From: Roridomyces roridus
Lineage: Eukaryota; Basidiomycota; Agaricomycetes; Agaricales; Mycenaceae
Direction of reading: 5' to 3'
Assembly: GCA_029378245.1 (NCBI GenBank)
Contig: JARKIF010000030.1
Coordinates: 310,001-374,000, forward strand
Length of the DNA stretch: 64,000 nt
Under the pieces are notes generated by a model. It was given only the letters and a program-made list of their open reading frames with translations, was not told the origin of the DNA and did not search any database. Numbering within the stretch: position 1 is the first letter of the stretch; each line of letters begins with the position of its first letter. A program made the translations under genes and the position numbers. Positions 11,361 through 21,819 of this stretch are shown here, piece by piece.

Positions 11361-13295
11361 ATGCCACCCTTACAACGCCAAGAAACTCGCACTAGCCTGC
11401 TAAGCTGGTGGTCAGACAGCAACCCGCTGGTGCAGGCGGGACCCACGATCAACCTGCACGCTGCGGCCAAGCCTCTGATGAAGTGGATGCACCACCAGCA
11501 AGCTCTTGGCATCATCGAGAAGCACAACGAGGTCCCACTCACGGCGGAGCTCTTGGAAATTTATGCGTCGTATCTATCGTACGTGGCGCTCTGCGACAAA
11601 TCTAGCGGGGATATTGACATCCACCAGGTACAAATACATCTCTCTCGCCACACAGAGAACGGTTTTGAGACACCTGACGGACAGAGCGTACCTTTCCGAA
11701 ACTGACGTCGGAGAAATCCTACGCTCCCCCATCCTCGAAGAGATTCCACGACTCCTGGAGTCGGACGAAAGACAGCTGCAGGTACTAACATGCTCCCTAG
11801 TCGGAAAGCTACTTGCACACCAATACGGAATTGCTGGACAACTCACGTTCAGGTGAGTTCTTGTACGCTCCTTTTTCCTACAGCTCATTCTCGTCAGCGT
11901 CGGAGACGAAGACGTGTTGCTCCAGATGACGTCTACCTTAGCTGGAGTCCTGGGGCAGCCGGAAAGTGCGCTGGGAGAGGCCCTTCTGATTTTGCTGGAA
12001 TCCGAGACCGAAGCCATGAGACGTTGGTCGTGTATCCTCGTCGGCAATTTGGCCCGTCAAAAGGCTGCTCAAAGGGTCCTTACCAGCTCAGAGGTCGTTG
12101 GGAAGCTTGTGGCCCTTTTACGGTGAGTCACACCTATTCTACCCGAGAAACTCTTGGATAATGTTGTTCGCCCAGTGATTCAGATGACGACGTTGTTCTT
12201 ACTGCCATGTCTGCGTTGGCTGCCATTTCACAACTGCCCGGCGGCTTGAGAAGTCTTGTGGCGATGAACGCGGTTAATGCTGTCGGTCTCACGCTGGACT
12301 CTACGAATACAAATATGCGCTTGTCCGTCTGCGCTTTTGTTACGACCTTGGCAAAGAGCGAGTCCAGCGTTCCGGCAATTTTGGATGCAATTCCGATGGA
12401 AAGGTGGTCTAAGTTGTTGAGGTAAGTGTTCTTCATCTTTCGATCGACGCGTTGGTCACCAATCCATGTTGCAGTGATCGCGAAGAAGTTTTCGTTCACA
12501 CCGCAGAAGTCCTCGTCCAACTGTCCAGATGGGATGAATTCGCGTGGGCCATCATCCGATCCGACCTATTGGAAGTCATCTCGGACCTCCTCTCAACGCG
12601 CTCGCGGACATTCGATTTCTGTGAATTGATCGGAACCTTGGCGGAGAAGGAGTTCACAATCTCCTCCATTTTGGCGGCCATCCCGATCCAGAAATTCGTC
12701 TTTATCTTGGAGTGAGTGTCCTCGGTTCCAATAGCTCTATCCATTGCGTGCTGATCTGCCCTCAGCGGTGAAGGCTACACGGGCTACCATACTCGTACCT
12801 CTGCCGGCTTCGTGTTGACACAGCTGTCCAAGTGGCCTGAGGGTGCAAAGGGCGTCGTCACGGTGCTAAATATGCTGGATACCTCTCTTTTGAAATTGGG
12901 AAAGGGTTCCCAATACTGGGTACCCAGAATCGTTGCTGCGTTGGCAAGACATGAAGTGATCGTTCCGACCATTGCTGAGAGCTTTACTATTGCCACTCTA
13001 TGGACACTCGTATGGCAAGTCTTGATCTTCATGTGCCTGACTGTCTCTGAACTGTTATTCCAGTGGCCAGGATAATCAAATTGCTTCACAGGCCGCAGGA
13101 GCGCTGGTTGAGCTGGCACGCCGCTCCGAGGGCAAAGCCACACTTACCCTTGAACTCTTCCTTGCCTCAACGCAGCCTCAATTACTCGTTTCCCACATGA
13201 AAACGATCCTGAATCTGGCAGAAACGCTCCCGTTGGAATCTCCCCTCCGAACTATCATACCGACTGACGGACTGAAGCGAAACATCATGATGTAA
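11361..13295 (+). CDS. Armadillo-type repeat protein, copy B
   Basis: Seven exons, 11361-11578, 11628-11852, 11898-12122, 12176-12421, 12475-12711, 12766-13014 and 13064-13295, encode 543 residues without interruption. Introns are 45-54 bp; the sixth has a GC donor (13015). The start is fixed by identity with copies A and C, each preceded by a CT-rich tract. The protein consists of degenerate helical repeats, for example 'VVLTAMSALAAISQLPGG' and 'FVHTAEVLVQLSRWDEFAWAI', with no catalytic motif and no signal peptide or membrane segment, so it is probably a cytosolic or nuclear scaffold. I recall similar proteins as a large family in Mycena genomes; their role is not known. A and C lie on either side in the same orientation, a tandem array interrupted by other genes. 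Confidence 0.8.
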
Positions 13296-13759
13296 GTTCA
13301 CACACCAGTCTTCGAAAAAGGAATTTAATGCACTACGATTGTAGGATCGAATCGGGGTCTGGAATTGGTCTGGAATGGAATGACACCAAGTGATCGGGCT
13401 TCTTCGCAGACTGAAAGTAGCAGTATTCGGAAAAGAAAACAAACTTGTATCCAGATGAATCAGAATGATTCGAGTCGCCGGTAAATGGCCCCAATTCGGA
13501 TCTCACGACCGTGAAGTGAGGCTGAAGGCAGACTGCTTGTCCTTCCGCTTTGCACCCTCCAATTTATATCTTTCATCGCCTTCCGTCCAGACTATGATTC
13601 AAATACACAGGTGCCAAGACTAATTATCAACCGAAAGCGGCAGGGTACGAGACGGAAAAAAGAGGCCACAGGAAAAACAAGAGTACTCTGGTATAGCTAG
13701 CCGAAAAAATGGGCCGGTAGCCGTAGGTAAAGGAAAAAACCTTCCGTAGATCCATTCCC
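13296..13759. other. Convergent intergenic region
   Basis: The first about 120 bases match the 3' flank of Armadillo copy C and give its empty site for the MITE at 20579. The rest is the 3' region of the minus-strand MATH-BTB gene. No gene seen. Confidence 0.5.
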
Positions 13760-16266
13760 TCATTGCCTGCCCAGATCCAATGACCCAACATCGTCTGGGT
13801 TGAACCACTGCCCAAAGTCGCGCTCAAAGGTGATGTTCCCATCCCCACGGAACAACTCCCAGCCCTCCGTCGCCACATTCTGCATAGATTCCAACCCAGG
13901 CATGTCTCCCGCAGGTGCAGGTGCAGGCGTTATCCTACTCCTACTCCTACCCATGTTTGTCGACGTCGTGTGGGACACAACTGCGATCCCAGTGCGTGAC
14001 GGGGGACTATGCTGATTTCGTAAAGGCGGGCCCCACCCCCACCCAGATCGAGGCAGGGACCGTGTCCTCGCAGTCGGACTCGAATCAACCTCCACTGCAC
14101 TTGGATTCCTCTGTCTAAAGCCCGTTGCTGGTGACGCAAGTTCGCCCTGGGATGTTGGCGGAGATCGAGGAATCATATCAACGACGGGAGGCGGTGGGGG
14201 TTGCGGGGAGATTATGACTTGGGGCTGCCCATACGATGACCTTGACCTAGAATAACGCCGCGCGGGCGGGGATGGACTGATGACAACTGGGGACCGCCGC
14301 CCGTATGAACCGGACCTCGACCTCGAACGGCTGCGCGGGGGTGAAATGGCCCGTGCACGTGCACGTGGGAGGGGCGCGATAAAATGAGATGGCCTCGAGC
14401 GAGAGCGGGACCGTGACGGCGCCTCCCGAGTCCCACACCAGCCAGCCTGCACTATAACAGGAGCCCTTGCGCCCATGCCCCTCGAAGGCGACGCCACTGC
14501 ACGTGGAGATCGAGACCTGGAGCGCTGTGGCACATACACGACAGGAGGCATCGACGGGGGGAGTGCCGGTGGTAGTGGTGGCGGGGCGATGACGATTGGG
14601 GCGTGCGAATGCGGTACGTACACCGGTGACCTGGACCTCGACCTAGAATGACGCCTCACGACTGGGGTAACAGGTGGCCTCCGATGGGGCCGATACCAGC
14701 TTCGCGTAGGTGACACAGACCTCGAGACAGGCGATGCTCGAGAGAACGGAATCAGCGGCGGCGCGGGCTGCATGGGTATCCGCGGCGCGGGCTGCATGGG
14801 TATCCCCTCGCGACACACCACCTTTTGCAAGACATCCAACGCATAGGGCCGCGTTCCATTACAAACGCCCCGCAAAATCCTCTTCATTCCATCCTTCATA
14901 TTCGGCAGATGTTGCATGAGGATTGGAATCGCGACATCTTGCACCTCTTCGTACCTAAATACCTTCAGCGAAAGTCGGCGGTTGGCGGTGGAATTGAAAC
15001 ACACCAGGACGTGAACCTTGAAAATGTTTCCTCGAGGATATTTTCCGGGTTGAGTTGAGACTTGAACGAAGCGAGGGCCAAGGCTTTGAGCTCCGTCAGT
15101 CCAAACTGTACACGGTTAGATTTCCTTCTATACATCGAAAGAATAATTACCGCATCTGCGAGTTTGTACATGGATTTAACCGAACATTCGGGGATCCTCG
15201 AAGATGGAGGTTGTTCCGAGTGCAGGATGCGAAAGACGACCTTTCTTGTGTAAAGGTAGTACAAGAGGGCATTCCATCTAAGTGAAATTGTGAGCGTTTG
15301 CAGGCGAAGAGAAAATAAAGCCACTTACGTCTTATACGCATGTCCTTTGACCACGACGACACGTCCCATCCGGCGCGCCACAGGGAGAGTGGACGTGCTC
15401 GCGACGGGCAGTTTCGTCGGACGTTGTTCTTTCTCCTGCTCCTCCTCTTCGTCATCGGTGTCGAGGTCACTGTCCGACATGTAATCGTACTCCTCGAATC
15501 GTTCCTGCGATTCTGCTAGCTCATAGGCATCCAAGTCGACGAGATACGATTCCGTGAAACCCTCCTGCGCGATTCCCTCCAAATCTGACACCTGTCAGCG
15601 CCAAAGTGAGATATTGAGAGGTGACTCACAAGCGTCCAGTACATCTGAATGTCCCAGCAACACATCCATCCGCGCGCACATCGACTTGGGCCGCGCGACG
15701 TACGATCCTGAGTGGGCGGCGCGGGTGTACGCATAAAACTTGACATCGACGACCTCGTGGCCCCGAATCGTATCTGCCAATGCCATCTCCACACGTGGAT
15801 TCAGCGGCTTGGGAAGGTTTATCCCGAGGCTGGCATCGAGGTCTACGGAAATCGATATTCTAGGGATGTCGTTGTCGGTGCGATTGCACTTGAATACAGC
15901 GATGGGGAGAGGTTCCGTGAGATGAGTCGTACAGTCGAATTCGCTGTAGAACAGCTCATCCGGGAGAGACACGGCGTTGTCGAGGTCGGTGTGGAATGTG
16001 AGGCGCCCGAAATTTGTGCCTCGCAGGAGACCCGGGTCAAAGGACAAGGTGGCAGTAGCGGAGCGCATTTTGAGATTCCCCAGTGGATCGGGATACGATT
16101 CTTCGCTCTTGACGAGACAGAAGAAGCGCCATCCCAAGCCACACGACTCCGTTTGAGCGACCAGAGGACCTGCGTCGGGATTGTCGCTATCCCATAGGAT
16201 GTGGATGGTGAAGGTGGACTTGACGCCTGTAGACGTCCACTCTTCGGCAGTTCTGGTGAGGTACAT
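13760..16266 (-). CDS. MATH-like/BTB protein with long RS- and Pro-rich tail
   Basis: Minus-strand exons 16266-15630, 15584-15329, 15277-15151, 15105-15017 and 14954-13760 give 767 residues; introns are 45-62 bp. Residues about 1-205 resemble the MATH-like N-terminus of agaricomycete BTB proteins ('STFTIHILWDSDNPDAG', 'ESCGLGWRFFCL'). An acidic stretch (DSDLDTDDEEEEQEKEQ) follows near 275. The BTB core then runs from 'GRVVVVKGHAYKT' (ending about 298) through 'NALLYYLYTRKVVF' to 'KLADAFGLTELKALAL' (about 350). After a helical part ending 'CREG', the last about 350 residues are repeats of SRSRS, RSRSRSP and PPPLPPALPP. BTB proteins of this kind usually serve as Cullin-3 ligase adaptors. The RS tail is unusual and points to nuclear or RNA-protein contacts. 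The ATG at 16266 is the first that keeps the MATH-like part; an upstream exon cannot be excluded. Confidence 0.75.
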
Positions 16267-16563
16267 CGGAGGTGGCGCCAGGAGAAGAACAATGTAGCTG
16301 GGTCGAGTCGTCGACGTAAGAAGGACAAAAGAAGGGCCACGAGGCAGGCAGTGCACACAAGCGCCCACTGCACAGGTGGTGACACCGCTGGGAAAGTTCG
16401 GCCTGTAGGCTGTCCCTGAGGCTGTCCCGCGTGCATGTTGCGTGTATGCCGATGGTCTGATTTTTACCGGCTTGGGGAAGCAACGAAGGGCAAGCACTCG
16501 CCACGGCAGAGGAGGCCAGTTGGCGGTCGCGGACACGGCGGATACCACGACCGCCGAGTCGAC
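16267..16563. other. Divergent intergenic region
   Basis: About 300 bases between the MATH-BTB start and the decayed basic-protein gene. A minus-strand open frame continues upstream from the BTB gene through this stretch, but its composition is unlike the rest. No promoter element identified. Confidence 0.35.
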
Positions 16564-16843
16564 ATGCCTCGATTGAAAAAACACGCCAGGTTGAAAAATC
16601 CGCACGGTCAGCACGGCAAAAATGTCCGCTCCGTCACACAAGATCCTGGAAATATCGACTTTGCTTGGCAATTGCTTGGAGTCTTGGACTTTGCATCGGC
16701 AGAAGAACTTGGAGAACAGCGACGAGGAGCCGGTGGAGACATCAGCTCCAGACGTCTCCGATACTGTAACTCAAGCAATCTCCGCTGCGCGTGGCATGGA
16801 TGATATGGAGCGCTTAGAGTCCATGCCACCCGCTAGACGCTGA
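16564..16843 (+). pseudogene. Decayed copy of the small basic protein gene at 21142
   Basis: Exon 1 (16564-16623) matches the intact gene almost base for base ('MPRLKKHARLK', 'QHGK'). The intron (16624-16702) is 79 bp instead of 53. Exon 2 keeps 'KNLENSDEEPVETSAPDVS' and 'LESMPP', then stops at 16841-16843. The continuation after the stop is recognisable in another frame up to about 16930 ('GDEEAAPQSELG'), so a frameshift shortened the protein from 191 to 66 residues. The rest of the reading frame is missing. Confidence 0.7.
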
Positions 16844-17051
16844 GAGCGGAGATGAAGAGGCGGCGCCGCAATCAGAACTTGGCCTACCACTGCCAGTACT
16901 TACCTCGAGATGGCTTCTGAACTCACCGACCTCCAAGAACCTCGTGAGTCCTGTGAGTGCGAGTCCCATTTCGGGGTCAGCGTGCCTCCGACTGGTTTGC
17001 TCTCACTGGTGTGTGTTTAAATCCAAATATTGAGGATTCTCCTGATAAACT

Positions 17052-18374
17052 CACTGTGAGACCCGGGGGACATGATTTTCATGTACCCCGGGTACCCCCA
17101 AATCATGCACCGATGCCATGAAACTCACGTGAGGGTGGTCGAAAATCACCTCCTCCTCCATGAAATGTGAATAACCAATTCATGTCCGTTTTCGACGTTT
17201 TCATGTACCGAATTCATGTTCCCATGACATGAAAATGACTGGGAACTGAGTGGGTTTGATTTGAGCAATGCAGCTTCCTAATGAATACTATTCCTGAGGG
17301 ACTGAATTTCGGATGAAAGGAATATGAATTTCAAAGTAATGTAGCTAATACAAGGAAGTGCTACCAGCAGCCCGCCCACTATTGCTTCCACCACCACCGG
17401 GACTCAAGAGCCACACACGCATCACCGGATTCGAAAAGATCAACCTGCGGGTGGATGTCAGATCAGAATGCGGCTCGAAGGTGTACACTAGTACACACCT
17501 CAGGCAGTGGGAGGCCACGGTAGCGGCGTCGTAGATGGGAAGGGAATCAAGCTCAAGGACAAAAGCCATAGAAGGGCACATACCTGAAAGAAGCGAGCTC
17601 TGGCCCCGCCATCGACTCGAGAAGCTTGAGGACATCAAGTTCGTATCCGGTCAGCAGATCGTAGCAGGATGAGCTCGTGACGCACCTGAGGTCAACAGTG
17701 ATTGGAGCACTGGGTCCCAAGAACCAAGCCCTACACTCAGTCGAGACAGCCACAGCGGCTTCTTGTGCTGTCTTCAAGCTGTCGTCCGAGGTTCATGATG
17801 TGCAGAGTGGAAGGGCATCAAAGGGTCCAGACGTTGATATTGCAATGAAGTACTGTCGACAGGGGGCTCCTGGGGAGAAGAGAGTGGAGGAGAGGTACAT
17901 TGAAGAACGGGGGGGAAGGCGACATGAGGGTTGGGAGGAAGGAGTGGAGCGCCGTGACAGACGTGACACCACTGACCTCATCCGCAGCATGGCTCCACAC
18001 CGGCCTTCCCACAACTTTCCCAAGTCCTTCTCCGTGCAAATATCTCACTGTGCAACAGCGCGGTCGTCAAGGGACGTCCAGACGGGGTATAGGTTGATCG
18101 AAGAAGACCCTGGCTCGATCAATGTTCATTTCCATCTTGCTCCCTGATTTTCATGTGTTTCTCCCATGATTTCGGCTTCACCAATTCAGCGGAATTGTTC
18201 CTGATTTTCACCGAAGAGGCCATGATTTGATACATTGTACGGACTCTGTAAAAATCGCAAATTAACGTCTGAAGTACCCGAGGTATTTGATCTGTTCATT
18301 TCAGGCCATAGACTGTGATTCTGCTTGTTCATGGCACGGCGACATGAAATTCATGCGCCGTTGTTTTCACAGTG
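17052..18374. mobile_element. Non-autonomous CACTA-like DNA transposon
   Basis: A 1323-bp insertion with inverted ends CACTGTGA...TCACAGTG and a 3-bp ACT duplication (17049-17051 and 18375-18377). Copy B of the duplicated Armadillo upstream region supplies the uninterrupted site (near 11221-11233), so the borders are firm. Both subterminal regions are full of CATGAAAA/TTTTCATG-type motifs, as in CACTA (CMC/EnSpm) elements. Three-base duplications and CACT ends are the classical signature of that superfamily. No transposase is visible. A minus-strand run of protein-like frames at 17345-17777 may be a captured host gene fragment, which I cannot identify. Confidence 0.8.
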
Positions 18375-18549
18375 ACTGGGTCTGGAATGAATGGCGACGT
18401 GGTGTATGCAAGAAATCTGCCAATCTCCAAGGCATCGGGCGGCATCGCGTGCAAGTATAGCTCAATTGCTGACTCGGCGCCTGTGCGCAAGGCAGTGCAT
18501 ACCGGCGCGCGGCTTACAGCTTACAGCTTGCTTCTCTCTCTCTTCCCTC

Positions 18550-20490
18550 ATGCCGCCCCTACAACGCCAAGAAACTCGCAATAGCCTGCTAAGCTGGTGG
18601 TCCGACAGCAACTCGCTGCTTCAGAGCGGACCCACGATTAATCTGCACGCCGCGGCCAAGCCTCTGATGAAGTGGATGCACCACCAGCAAGCTCTCGGCA
18701 TCATCGAGAAGCACAGCGAGGTTCCACTCACTGCGGAGCTCTTGGAGATTTATGCGGCGTATCTATCGTACGTGGTGCCTGACGACTCTACCGAGAGTGC
18801 TGACATCCACCAGGTACAAATACATCTCTCTCGCTACACAGAGAACTGTTTTGAGACACCTGACGGACAGAGCGTACCTTTCCGAAATCGATGTCGGGCA
18901 AATACTACGTTCCCCCATTCTCGAACAGATTCCGCAGCTTTTGGAGTCGGACGACAGACAGCTCCAGACACTAGCATGCTCCCTAGTGGGAAAGCTACTG
19001 GCACACCAGTACGGCATCGCTGGGCAACTCACGTTCAGGTAGTTGGCTTGTATCCTCCTTTACCCGGGAGCTAATTCTCGTTAGCGTCGGAGATGAAGAC
19101 GTGTTGCTTCAGATGACGTCTACCTTGGCTACAGTTCTTGGGCAACCCGAAAGTGCGCTGGGAGAAACCCTTCAGATTTTGCTGGAATCCGAAACCGACG
19201 CCATGAGACGTTGGTCATGTATTCTCGTCGGCAATTTAGCTCGTAAAAAGGCTGCTCAAAGCGTTCTGACTAGCTCGGAGGTCGTTGGGAAGCTTGTGGC
19301 TCTTTTACGGTGAGTCTTATCTATTCTACCCGAGAAGCTCTTGGATAATGTTGTTCGCCTAGTGATTCCGATGACGACATTGTCCTTACTGCCATGTCTG
19401 CGTTGGCTGCAATTTCGCAATTGCCCGGCGGCTTGACAATTCTTGTGGCGACCAACGCCCTCAAAGGCGTCGCCCGCACGCTGGACTCCACGAATAGAAA
19501 TTTGCGCTTGTCCGTCTGCGGTTTTGTTACAACCTTGGCAAACAGCGAGTCCGGCGTTCCGGCAATTTTGGACGCAATTCCGATGGAAACATGGTCCGAG
19601 TTATTGAGGCAAGTGTCGTTCATCTCCAGAGTCATCGATTCATTGATATTCACGTTGCAGCGATGACGAAGAGGTTTTCGTTCACACCGCAGAAGTCCTC
19701 GTCCAACTGGCCAGATGGGACGAATTCGCCTGGGCCATTATCCGATCCGATTTATTGAAAGTCATCTCGAACTTACTCTCAACTCGCTCGCGGACATCAG
19801 ATTTGTGTGGGTTAATCGGAACCTTGGCCGAGAAGGAGTTCACGATCCACTCCATTTTGGCGGCAATCCCGATCCAGAAATTCATGTTCATCTTAGAGTG
19901 AGCGTCTTCAGTTCCAATGGTCCTATCTACTGTGTGCTGATTGATTCTCAGCCGTGACGACTATACCGGGTACCATATTCGTAACTCGGCAGGCTTTGTA
20001 TTGCAACAGCTTTCGAATTGGCGTGAGGGCGCGCTGAGCGTCGCCACGGTGATAGATATGCTGGACTCGTCCTCCCTTTCACGCCGAAGCCGGGGCGTTC
20101 AATATTGGATACCCCAAATCGGTGCCAACCTCGCAAGACAAAGGGTTGTCGTTCCGATCAACGTCGGGAACTTTGATACTCTCAGGTTATGGCAACTCGT
20201 ATGGCAAGTCTATATCATTCCATGTTGAGCTGTTTCTTCAATGTCGTTTCAGTGGCCAGAACATTCAAATCGCTTCACAAGCCGCAGGAACGCTAATCGA
20301 ACTTGCACACTGCCCTGAGGGCAGAGCCGCACTTTCGAGTACCCTCGACCTCTTCCTGGCCTCTACGGAGCCTCAATTACTGCCTTCCCACAGGGAAGCG
20401 ATCCTGATTCTGGCAGAAACGCTCCCTTCGATGTCTCCTCTCCGCAGCATCATACCCACCGAGCACCTGAGGCGAAAGATCATGGTGTAA
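18550..20490 (+). CDS. Armadillo-type repeat protein, copy C
   Basis: Seven exons, 18550-18767, 18814-19038, 19085-19309, 19363-19608, 19661-19897, 19952-20203 and 20253-20490, encode an uninterrupted 546-residue protein closely similar to copy B. Introns are 46-54 bp; introns 4 and 6 have GC donors (19609 and 20204). Exons 1-5 are identical in length to A and B; exons 6 and 7 differ by small in-frame amounts. Same features as copy B: helical repeats, no secretion signal. A CACTA-like element sits 175 bp upstream, between the conserved promoter-proximal block and the older upstream sequence, and may have changed its regulation. A MITE lies 90 bp after the stop. Confidence 0.8.
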
Positions 20491-20578
20491 ATTCATACTT
20501 TCCTCCAGTCTTCGACAAAGTGATCTAATCCAGTACGCTATTATAGGATCGGAACGGGATCTGGAATTGGTCTGCAAT

Positions 20579-20868
20579 AGGGGAGGTCAGAGTGGAACGA
20601 AACGCGTCGATTCTGGATCGATTCTCAAGTCGGAACTCGGCCGATTCTTGACCGAGTTTCGATCGAGTTTCGATTCTGAGTTCCGAAACGGATGTAGTTC
20701 CTCCTCGGGAGGAGGAACATCGATTCTGTTCGGAACTCAGAATCGATTCTGCTTCGATTCTGGCTTCGGAACTGGTGTTTCCGAGTATTTGGTCCCAAGA
20801 ATCGAAACAGTTCCGAAGCCAGAATCGATGTCATAATCGACGTCGCTTCGTCCACTCTGACCTCCCCT
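20579..20868. mobile_element. 290-bp MITE downstream of Armadillo copy C
   Basis: The ends are inverted repeats beginning AGGGGAGGTCAGAGTGGA, continuing imperfectly for about 35 bp, with 3-bp AAT duplications (20576-20578, 20869-20871). The aligned 3' flank of copy B (13362-13385) lacks the insert, which confirms both borders. The interior is dominated by further inverted copies of 'CGATTCTG', so nearly the whole element can fold on itself. A 3-bp duplication suits a PIF/Harbinger-type parent; no coding sequence. Confidence 0.8.
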
Positions 20869-21141
20869 AATGGACTGACCCCAAGTGATCTTGAAGTGAT
20901 CGGGCCTCTGGGAGTAGGAGCATTCGAGAAAGAAAAGACAACTCGTATGTATTCCAAATGTATTCGCACAGTATGTTACACAAAAGTACAGACCTCTGCG
21001 ACATCCAGACTCTGATGTTAGGCTAGTCGGCGATTTCGGACAAGTTTCGGCTACTTACGCCCTTTCGGCCGACGACAAGCCCGATCAATACTTCACGTGA
21101 TTGTCCACGTCTCTTTCTTCCTTTCTCCACCACGAGCCGAG

Positions 21142-21770
21142 ATGCCTCGATTAAAGAAACACGCCAGGTTGAAAATTTTCCAGGGCCAGCACGGCAAAAA
21201 GGTACGCTCCATACACAGTGTTACAATGGCAATGACAATGAATTGTCTTGACAGCAGCAGAAGAACTTGGACTTGGAGACTCGGAACACCGATGACGAGC
21301 CAGTACTAGTAGAGCGACCATTTCTGAGTCGAGACGTCTCCAGTGCTCCGGAAACTCCCGCTGCGAGTGACAGTGGCAATGGCATAGATGACTCGAAGCG
21401 CTTAGAGTGCATGCCACCCGTCACGTCTGGGGATCCCGGCACTCACTCGGCGAGCAGGGATGAAGAGGTGGCGCCCCAATCGAAACTTGGCAGCCGCGAC
21501 TCGGACTTCCCCCAGATGGATTCATCGGCTGGTCCTGTCAGATACAGGGGCACTAACCGTTCCACCAACAAACGCGGTCCCTACCACAGCACCAAAATCG
21601 ACAAGGGGATGTCAATACGCAGAGAACAAGAGTTGAGGAAAGAGGAGAAGGAGCTAGCGGAGCGGGAGGAAGTCGAGGATGCGCGACTCGGGGTCAAGAA
21701 AACGGGGATGAGGGACTTTTTCGGGCGTGTGGAAGGGAGAACGTCGATGAAGCAAGAAACAATGGTATAA
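21142..21770 (+). CDS. Small basic, coiled-coil-containing protein of unknown function
   Basis: Exons 21142-21201 and 21255-21770 (53-bp intron) encode 191 residues. The N-terminus is strongly basic ('MPRLKKHARLK', 'GQHGKK'), the middle Ser/Glu/Asp-rich, and residues about 140-172 ('IRREQELRKEEKELAEREE') form a charged coiled-coil-like helix. It ends in 'KTGMRDFFGR', which resembles a PCNA-interacting PIP box with K in place of Q. No catalytic domain. The second intron boundary is a tandem acceptor (CAGCAGCAGAAG), so isoforms differing by one or two Gln are possible; the decayed copy at 16564 supports the last site. It converges on the secreted-protein gene, with 49 bp between stop codons. 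Confidence 0.6.
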
Positions 21771-21819
21771 TATTATAAGAATAACGAATAAAAGTACTTG
21801 ACGCGTCTTCTCGCATCCT

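Noticed and set aside
17677..18147. Plus-strand gene of 156 codons inside the CACTA-like element
   Set aside because: No domain or splice pattern; low-complexity RE/RR-rich translation overlapping better minus-strand frames.
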